Assembly (NCBI GenBank): GCA_017997855.1
Contig: JAGOEF010000040.1
Coordinates: 1 to 10,370, forward strand
Reading direction: 5' to 3'
Origin: Bacteroidales bacterium
Lineage (GTDB): Bacteria > Bacteroidota > Bacteroidia > Bacteroidales > ML635J-15
Length of the DNA: 10,370 nt
Shown here: piece by piece, positions 5,527 to 10,370 of the stretch
How positions within the stretch are numbered: position 1 is the stretch's first letter
How the letters are laid out: each line of letters opens with the position of its first letter
Made by a program: the position numbers and the translations under genes
The notes under the pieces: model-generated
Seen by the model: the letters and a program-made list of their open reading frames with translations, nothing else
What the model was told of the DNA's origin: nothing
The model's database searches: none

Positions 5527-7035
5527 TTATGAGTTTTTCCGCCATTTCCCACGCAACATCCGGCCTGCAATCGAAAGCGTCTGATGAATCAGGTTGTTGA
5601 TATCGCTGCTGGTTTTCAGTAAATACAAGGCCCCGATAAACAAAACACTTATAAGCCCCGACCGAATTATCAGATCGATTATAAAATTATCGAAACGCGG
5701 TATCAGCATCGAAATACCGAGAACAACAGCGCTTATCAGCAAACAGACCAAGTGATGGATATTGTAAGGCTGCATGTGAAAGCGGCGCCTGATAAATTCG
5801 AAACGTACATATCCGAATATGGCATACGAAATTGCCGAGGCTATGGCAGCACCCGGTAAACCGTAAAGAGGTATCATTATCATATTGCTCACGACCACCA
5901 GCACAATAAATCCCGCCATCATCCAGGTGTAAATCTTGTACTCCTTCGAATATTGAATGATTTCGTGACTTACACCCCCGGCCATGGTAATTACCTGCGA
6001 CAGGCCAATGTAGAAAACCACCCAGCGGCCTGCCTGAAATTCGGCAGGAATAAGTGCGAACGCCGAATCGAGGTTGCACCATACCAGCAAAAACAGAAAC
6101 GACGATATAATCAGTTGGGTCAGGGTACTGCGTGTGTACACATCGCCGATAAGCTCGGGCTGGTCTTTTTTGAATGCTTCCGAAATCACGGGGGCTGCTA
6201 TACGTTTCAGGCTTCTTCCAGCCAGCATGATGATGGTGCCGAAATAGAACATGGTGCTGTAGATACCGGTTCCCGACAAGCCTTCGTAATGATTCACCAT
6301 GTAACGGTCGATATTCATTACGGCAATCCCCGAAAATCCGGCCAGCAGTCCGTAAACCGATACACTGATTAAATTGCGTCGCATGGGTTTATCGGTAAAA
6401 TCACGGTCGCGCTTCAGGCTTAGCTCTCCCTTAATAATAAGATATATCATCAAGCCGAAAGTGGGGACACTATAGGCCACAAAATAGAACAGGAGGAACC
6501 CGTCGAAATCGAGAATTCCAAGCCAGAACAGTCCAATGCCAATCAGATTGAGAATCCTGAACAGAAACTCTTTCAGGAATATACCAATTGAAGCGTTGAA
6601 CAACACCACGCAATAGTTGTCGAGCAGGAGGTAAAAAATGGTAACAAACAACAGGGGCAGCAGGTAGTAGATGTTTTCAACAAATAACTGCGATTTTTCG
6701 GAATTGGCTTCAATCAGGTAATTCTTCAGTATGAAGAACAGGGCGGTAGTAAACACAAAGCCTGCCAGACCTACTTTCATCATCATCAAAGGAAATCCAT
6801 GGTGGCCTTTTTCTTTATCGCGATAAAAGGGGAACAGCTTAATGGTGGCATTCAGAAAACCGAAAGTTCCCAGTTGTCCGATTATCAGCGAAATCGAAAT
6901 CAAGAGGTTGGTGAGGCCGATTTGATTGCTCGAAAACACGATGGGCATCAGCAAGCCTACATTCAGAAAGCCCAGCGCAGTGCCAATGTAAGAGTACAAT
7001 GAGCCTTTGAACGATTGATTTACGATAACACCCAT
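5527..7035 (-). CDS. Polysaccharide flippase, Wzx/MATE-like
   Basis: Inner-membrane protein of 502 residues, the usual length for the MOP exporter superfamily that moves lipid-linked sugar units, such as O-antigen or capsule repeats, across the membrane. About 12-14 hydrophobic segments fill the protein. Family-like points are the N-terminal QSFKGSLYSYIGTALGFLNV, the mid-protein NIDRYMVNHY (241-250) followed by GIYS (257-260), and YGLPGAAIASAISY (391-404) in the second half. The C-terminal tail is basic and cytoplasmic. No glycosyltransferase or polymerase gene lies beside it, so this is not a classic O-antigen cluster, and the substrate is unknown. An alternative is a transporter of another lipid-linked precursor. 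The ATG at 7035 follows a promoter match at 7073-7101, so the gene is probably transcribed independently of the acpP-fabF-rnc operon upstream. Confidence 0.88.
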   Translation of the reverse strand: MGVIVNQSFKGSLYSYIGTALGFLNVGLLMPIVFSSNQIGLTNLLISISLIIGQLGTFGFLNATIKLFPFYRDKEKGHHGFPLMMMKVGLAGFVFTTALFFILKNYLIEANSEKSQLFVENIYYLLPLLFVTIFYLLLDNYCVVLFNASIGIFLKEFLFRILNLIGIGLFWLGILDFDGFLLFYFVAYSVPTFGLMIYLIIKGELSLKRDRDFTDKPMRRNLISVSVYGLLAGFSGIAVMNIDRYMVNHYEGLSGTGIYSTMFYFGTIIMLAGRSLKRIAAPVISEAFKKDQPELIGDVYTRSTLTQLIISSFLFLLVWCNLDSAFALIPAEFQAGRWVVFYIGLSQVITMAGGVSHEIIQYSKEYKIYTWMMAGFIVLVVVSNMIMIPLYGLPGAAIASAISYAIFGYVRFEFIRRRFHMQPYNIHHLVCLLISAVVLGISMLIPRFDNFIIDLIIRSGLISVLFIGALYLLKTSSDINNLIHQTLSIAGRMLRGKWRKNS

Positions 7036-7072
7036 GCCGTGTTTATTAAGATTTTACTGAGCCGGTTCGCTG

Positions 7073-7101
7073 CAAAAGTAGTGGTTTTTTTTATCCCGCA
7101 A
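7073..7101 (-). promoter_or_regulatory. Promoter match for the flippase gene
   Basis: Minus strand TACTTTTG (7073-7080), an exact TAnnTTTG match, preceded after 18 nt by TTG (7099-7101). Predicted start of transcription is near 7067, giving a leader of about 30 nt. It sits in the 81-nt gap after the IPExxxVDY gene. Confidence 0.5.
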
Positions 7102-7116
7102 TTGGATTTATCGCGA

Positions 7117-7536
7117 TTACATCAGCAGCTTTTGTTTCGAAGCCAGTTTTTCGGGGTCAATGTCGAAAAGGGCCTGAACCACCGGGTTCGACTTCAGGTT
7201 TTTCATCAGTTCTGATGCGAAATCCATCCTGTCGGTTCCTTTTATCACCACAAAAAAATCGATGTTGCGCAGTTCCTCAATTAAAAAACCTGCCTCCGAC
7301 TTGTTGCCCACCACGTAAATACTAACTATTTCGTCGTTTTCGGGACATTCATACAGAAAAAACTTTTGCGAATCAGGACTTTTTTCGTTGTAAATTTCAT
7401 GGTACCCGTTTCGTATCATCTCCAGCCCGGTAATCAATTTTATTTCGCGCACAAAGCGAATATCAGAACTGCTGCTCACCGCCCCGAGGAGTTTGAAATC
7501 GTATTCGGGCTGAAACTTCAGTGTTTTCTTTTTCAT
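7117..7536 (-). CDS. IPExxxVDY-family protein (divergent motif)
   Basis: Small soluble protein of 139 residues with unknown function. It is assigned from its place directly after rnc, where I recall members of this Bacteroidota family being found, and from residues 86-94 (IEELRNIDF), which align with the signature I-P-E-x-x-x-V-D-Y at most positions (Pro replaced by Glu, Val by Ile, Tyr by Phe), followed by the hydrophobic FVVIKG. The start is the ATG at 7534-7536, which overlaps the rnc stop codon as ATGA, so the two genes are probably translationally coupled. A longer frame reaching back to 7722 is only rnc read in another frame. No signal peptide or membrane segment is seen. It is probably the last gene of the acpP operon. 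The pyruvate kinase gene that I recall following it in relatives is absent here. Confidence 0.75.
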   Translation of the reverse strand: MKKKTLKFQPEYDFKLLGAVSSSSDIRFVREIKLITGLEMIRNGYHEIYNEKSPDSQKFFLYECPENDEIVSIYVVGNKSEAGFLIEELRNIDFFVVIKGTDRMDFASELMKNLKSNPVVQALFDIDPEKLASKQKLLM

Positions 7537-8252
7537 TTTCGGGGAGGGTTTTTCTTTATCAGCTTGTTGAGTGCAATGCCGGCGGCTTGTTGTTCGGCTT
7601 CCTTTTTTGTCCATGCTTTGCCTTCGGTAATAAAAACGCCGTTTACAATCACGGCACAGCAAAAGTGAAGCTCGCGCTCGCTTTCCTCTATACTTTCGAC
7701 CGTGTCGAAAACAATATCCCATTTACGGCGCTGTGCCTCGTTGAGCAATAAGGATTTATAGTCTTCGTTTTCTTCGGTAATGTGGTCGAGGTTCAGGTGT
7801 TCCGAAATGACCTTGGTGATAAATTTTTTACAATACTTGTAGCCGCGATCGTAATAAATGGCTCCGATCAATGCTTCGAAAGCGTTTCCTGCAATGTGAC
7901 CGGGATTACGTTCGGCATCGTTTCGGAATACCACAAAATCGGCAACCCCCGTTTTAAGGGCCAGGTTATCAAGCGATTTTCGCTTTACAATCTGCGAGCG
8001 CATCAGGGTGAGTTTTCCTTCGTCAACATCCGGAAACTTTACGTACAAAATATCGGCAACCACAGCATCGAGAATGGCATCACCAATAAACTCAAGTCGC
8101 TCGTTGTTGGTTTGTTTCCCTTCAGCATCGCTTATGCTGCGCGAACTGTGCGTAAAGGCGGTTTGATAAATAAGGGCATTACGTGGGTAAAAGCCAAGTA
8201 GCAAATACAATTGATAGCAATAGGCTTTGTTTTTACCGCAAAAAAAAGGCAT
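7533..8252 (-). CDS. rnc: Ribonuclease III
   Basis: Endonuclease that cuts double-stranded RNA, used in rRNA processing and mRNA turnover. With the ATG at 8252 it has 239 residues, normal for the family. The catalytic domain carries the signature NERLEFIGDAILD (50-62) with Glu54 and Asp58 as metal ligands, and a second metal-site segment GNAFEALIGAIYYD (122-135) with Glu126. The Asp found at the second site in Escherichia coli (DTVEALIG) is Asn123 here. The double-stranded RNA-binding domain follows (about 165-235), ending in WTKKEAEQQAAGIALNKLI. A TTG at 8273 would add 7 residues; the ATG is preferred because MPFFCGKNKAYCYQLYLLLG fits the family start better and is the stronger codon. It lies 24 nt after fabF and overlaps the next gene by 4 nt. 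Confidence 0.93.
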   Translation of the reverse strand: MPFFCGKNKAYCYQLYLLLGFYPRNALIYQTAFTHSSRSISDAEGKQTNNERLEFIGDAILDAVVADILYVKFPDVDEGKLTLMRSQIVKRKSLDNLALKTGVADFVVFRNDAERNPGHIAGNAFEALIGAIYYDRGYKYCKKFITKVISEHLNLDHITEENEDYKSLLLNEAQRRKWDIVFDTVESIEESERELHFCCAVIVNGVFITEGKAWTKKEAEQQAAGIALNKLIKKNPPRK

Positions 8253-8276
8253 GTTTACACCCGAAAGGAACAAAAT

Positions 8277-9524
8277 CTATGATTTTTTAAAAATAATCGA
8301 AGTGTTGTGTCCGCCAAACCCAAAGGTATTGCTGAGGCCATAGTTAATGGGACGCTCAACCGCTTTGTGGAATGTCAGATTAAAGCGTTCGTCAATGTTT
8401 TCGTCTTTCTCGTGATGGTTAATTGTGGGAGGTACGATGCTGTTTTCCATTGCCTTTATGGTGATAAGGGCTTCGAGTGCACCGGCAGCTCCCAGTAAGT
8501 GACCTGTCATCGATTTCGATGAACTGATGTTGAGTTTAAACGCGTGGTCGCCAAACACCCGTTTGATTGCGGTAAGTTCGGCAATATCGCCCAGGGGTGT
8601 AGCGGTTCCATGTACGTTGATATAGTCGACAACTTCGGGGGCGACATGGGCATCTTTCAATGCATTGCTCATTACCAAAGCAGCTCCGTTACCTTCGGGA
8701 TGGGGTGCAGTAATATGGTATGCATCGGCCGACAGACCAATACCGGCAATTTCGGCATATATTTTTGCTCCGCGTTTCACGGCGTGCTCATATTCTTCGA
8801 GAATAAGCGCAGCACCTCCTTCGCCCAGCACAAAACCGTCGCGGGTAGCGCAGAACGGGCGCGATGCAGTAAGATAATCATCGTTGCGTGTCGAAATGGC
8901 CTGCAGGGCATTGAACCCGCCAATACCAATTTCGTTAACTGCGGCTTCGGAGCCACCGCTGATAATTACATCGGCATAGCCCAACCTGATGAGGTTGCAG
9001 GCGTTAATCACAGCATTACTGCTGCTGGCACAGGCCGACACCGTGCTGTAGTTGGGCCCCATGAACCCATATTTTATCGAGATAAAGCCTGCAGCAATAT
9101 CAATGATAAGTTTCGGAATAAAAAACGGATTGAAACGAGGTATTTTGTTACCTTCAAAATAGTTCTTCATCTCCTGCATCAGAACCTCAACGCCTCCGAT
9201 GCCCGAAGCCCAGATGACTCCGGCTCTTGTTTTGTCGATCGATTCGACATCAAGGCCGGAATCCTCCATTGCTTCGGCGGCACTCACCAGCGCATACTGG
9301 GTAAAAGGGTCATATTTTTTTATCTCTTTCCTGTCGAAGTAGTTTGCAGGGTCAAAATTTTTCACTTCGCAGGCGAATTTTGTTTTAAAATTCGTCACAT
9401 CAAAGTGGGTTATCAGATTGGCACCGCTTACGCCTTGCTTCAGGTTTTCCCATGTTTCGGAAACTGTATTGCCCAAAGGACTTACAGCTCCCAACCCGGT
9501 TACTACAACCCGTTTTACTTCCAT
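8277..9524 (-). CDS. fabF: 3-oxoacyl-ACP synthase II (KAS II)
   Basis: Cytoplasmic condensing enzyme of type II fatty-acid synthesis. It joins malonyl-ACP to acyl-ACP with release of CO2 in each elongation cycle. Length of 415 residues is normal. The catalytic triad is intact: Cys165 in STVSACASSSNAV, His305 in VHGTATPLGD and His342 in SKSMTGHLLGAAG, with Lys337 in the same segment. The N-terminal RVVVTGLGAVSPLGN and the C-terminal glycine-rich NTFGFGGHN are also typical. It follows acpP by 28 nt, which places the enzyme beside its carrier substrate, and rnc follows 24 nt later. No sign of an unusual specificity is seen. Confusion with FabB is unlikely given the overall FabF-like sequence and the acpP-fabF order. 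Confidence 0.97.
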   Translation of the reverse strand: MEVKRVVVTGLGAVSPLGNTVSETWENLKQGVSGANLITHFDVTNFKTKFACEVKNFDPANYFDRKEIKKYDPFTQYALVSAAEAMEDSGLDVESIDKTRAGVIWASGIGGVEVLMQEMKNYFEGNKIPRFNPFFIPKLIIDIAAGFISIKYGFMGPNYSTVSACASSSNAVINACNLIRLGYADVIISGGSEAAVNEIGIGGFNALQAISTRNDDYLTASRPFCATRDGFVLGEGGAALILEEYEHAVKRGAKIYAEIAGIGLSADAYHITAPHPEGNGAALVMSNALKDAHVAPEVVDYINVHGTATPLGDIAELTAIKRVFGDHAFKLNISSSKSMTGHLLGAAGALEALITIKAMENSIVPPTINHHEKDENIDERFNLTFHKAVERPINYGLSNTFGFGGHNTSIIFKKS

Positions 9525-9552
9525 AATAAATGAATTGGTGAGACTGCTGAGA

Positions 9553-9789
9553 TTAATTGCTGTTTTCTTCGATGTATTTGATGGCAGCGCCTACTGTCGA
9601 AATTTTTTCGGTTTCTTCATCGGGGATCGAAATCTCAAATTCTTTTTCAAATTCCATGATCAGCTCAACAGTGTCGAGTGAATCAGCACCGAGATCATTG
9701 GTGAAACTAGCTTCGGGGGTTACTTCTGCTTCGTCAACGCCCAGCTTGTCAACGATAATACTTTTTACTCTTGATGCAATGTCTGACAT
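9553..9789 (-). CDS. acpP: Acyl carrier protein
   Basis: Small acidic carrier of 78 residues that holds growing acyl chains on a phosphopantetheine arm. Ser37 in the [10 protein letters not shown] motif is the attachment site. The helix-rich, Glu/Asp-rich sequence and the length are typical of primary-metabolism AcpP. It is the first gene of the operon acpP-fabF-rnc and the IPExxxVDY gene, with a clear promoter at 9833-9864. ACP made for polyketide or lipid A-like side pathways is less likely because of the fabF neighbour. Confidence 0.98.
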   Translation of the reverse strand: MSDIASRVKSIIVDKLGVDEAEVTPEASFTNDLGADSLDTVELIMEFEKEFEISIPDEETEKISTVGAAIKYIEENSN

Positions 9790-9832
9790 AATTTAAAAAT
9801 TTAGTTAAACTTTCAGTTCAATTTTAAGGCTA

Positions 9833-9864
9833 CAAAGAAACGAAATAAAGTACTGATTGACAAA
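9833..9864 (-). promoter_or_regulatory. Promoter for the acpP operon
   Basis: Minus strand TTTG (9861-9864), then exactly 20 nt, then TTTCTTTG (9833-9840), one mismatch from TAnnTTTG. Spacing and position fit the Bacteroidota housekeeping promoter. The leader before the acpP ATG would be about 35-40 nt. Confidence 0.6.
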
Positions 9865-9883
9865 ATATCGCAGGGTATTTTAA

Positions 9884-9898
9884 TAACAACGCTTGTTA
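9884..9898. promoter_or_regulatory. Small palindrome overlapping the purN -33 box
   Basis: Perfect inverted repeat TAACAA-CGC-TTGTTA. Its right arm contains the TTG used as the purN -33 element, so a bound protein there would block purN transcription. It is also about 20 nt upstream of the acpP -33 box. No known regulator site is recognised, and a chance palindrome is possible. Confidence 0.4.
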
Positions 9899-9922
9899 AC
9901 AGATTTAAATTCAGTATGTTTG
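9893..9922 (+). promoter_or_regulatory. Promoter for purN
   Basis: TTG (9893-9895), then 19 nt, then TATGTTTG (9915-9922), an exact match to TAnnTTTG. The predicted transcript starts near 9929, about 18 nt before the purN ATG. It is divergent from the acpP promoter, with about 28 nt between the two -33 boxes. Confidence 0.6.
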
Positions 9923-9946
9923 CAACTACATAAAACAAACTTGAAG

Positions 9947-10370
9947 ATGATAAAAACAGCCATTTTTGCATCAGGTTCGGGCACCAATGCCATGAATATC
10001 ATTCATTTCTTCCGGGATAGTGCTGTTGTAAGCATCGAAGCGGTGTTGAGCAATAAGCCCGATGCGCCCGTATTGCAAAAAGCCGCTGCCGAAGGTGTTG
10101 AAACCCTGATTTTTTCGAGAGACGAATTCTACAATAATTCAATTGTTTATAACTATCTGTCGAAAAAAGGAATTGAGCTTATTATACTTGCCGGTTTTTT
10201 GTGGCTGGTTCCCGAAAACATGGTTAACACATGGCAGGGGCGTATTGTGAATATTCATCCTGCCTTGTTGCCTTCGTATGGTGGCCGTGGCATGTATGGC
10301 GACAAAGTACACAAGGCGGTTATCGAAAATGGCGAAAAACAATCGGGTATCAGCATTCATCTGGTTAACC
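9947..10370 (+). CDS. purN: Phosphoribosylglycinamide formyltransferase, 3' end cut off by the window
   Basis: Enzyme of de novo purine synthesis that transfers a formyl group from 10-formyltetrahydrofolate to GAR, giving FGAR. The first 141 residues are present out of about 190-200. The N-terminal IFASGSGTNAMNII is the phosphate-binding loop for GAR. The catalytic pair Asn102 and His104 lies in RIVNIHPALLPS, and YGGRGMYGDKVHKAVIENG (111-129) follows as in Bacteroidota members. The third catalytic residue (an Asp near 140-145) lies just past the window edge. It is the only plus-strand gene, with its own promoter at 9893-9922. PurU is unlikely because there is no N-terminal ACT domain. Confidence 0.95.
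   Translation, partial: MIKTAIFASGSGTNAMNIIHFFRDSAVVSIEAVLSNKPDAPVLQKAAAEGVETLIFSRDEFYNNSIVYNYLSKKGIELIILAGFLWLVPENMVNTWQGRIVNIHPALLPSYGGRGMYGDKVHKAVIENGEKQSGISIHLVN

Noticed and set aside
7537..7722. N-terminal extension of the IPExxxVDY gene into rnc
   Set aside because: The extra 62 residues are a shifted reading of the RNase III RNA-binding domain. The ATG at 7536 in the ATGA overlap is a far better start.
8544..9533. Long plus-strand open frame (329 codons) opposite fabF
   Set aside because: It is wholly antisense to a fabF with all catalytic motifs, and its translation resembles no protein family I know. It is explained by the codon use of fabF.

Overview
The window looks like a chromosomal segment of a member of the phylum Bacteroidota (Bacteroidales-like). 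The evidence is the gene families (LytS/LytTR two-component pair, an IPExxxVDY-family protein next to rnc, a REP-type IS200-like transposase), the absence of clear Shine-Dalgarno sequences before most starts, and several matches to the Bacteroidota promoter pattern (TTTG or TTG, about 19-20 nt, then TAnnTTTG). Coding DNA is of medium GC, while positions of about 1000-1960 are strikingly AT-rich. Every recognised gene reads on the minus strand except purN at the right edge.

Layout, left to right. 1-969: tyrS, cut by the window edge so that its C-terminal part is missing. 970-1208: a cluster of short hairpins built around TAAA/TTTA loops. 1209-1646: an IS200/IS605-like (RAYT-type) Y1 transposase. 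1647-1961: a 315-nt AT-rich stretch with a good promoter match but no convincing gene. 1962-4519: a tight three-gene operon, LiaF-like membrane protein, then LytS-type histidine kinase, then LytTR response regulator, which probably forms an envelope-stress sensing unit. 4664-5464: a lipoprotein of unknown function. 5527-7035: a Wzx/MATE-like polysaccharide flippase. 7117-9789: an operon acpP-fabF-rnc-IPExxxVDY gene, joining fatty-acid synthesis to RNA processing in an arrangement I recall as common in the phylum. 9947-10370: purN, divergent and cut by the right edge.

Most of the window is housekeeping or envelope biology. The less ordinary parts are the transposase with its palindrome cluster just upstream of the tyrS promoter, the LiaF/LytS/LytTR module, and a small palindrome overlapping the -33 region of the purN promoter between the divergent acpP and purN genes. 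I saw no CRISPR array, phage module, toxin system or tRNA/rRNA gene. I do not see strong evidence for a wholly new system.
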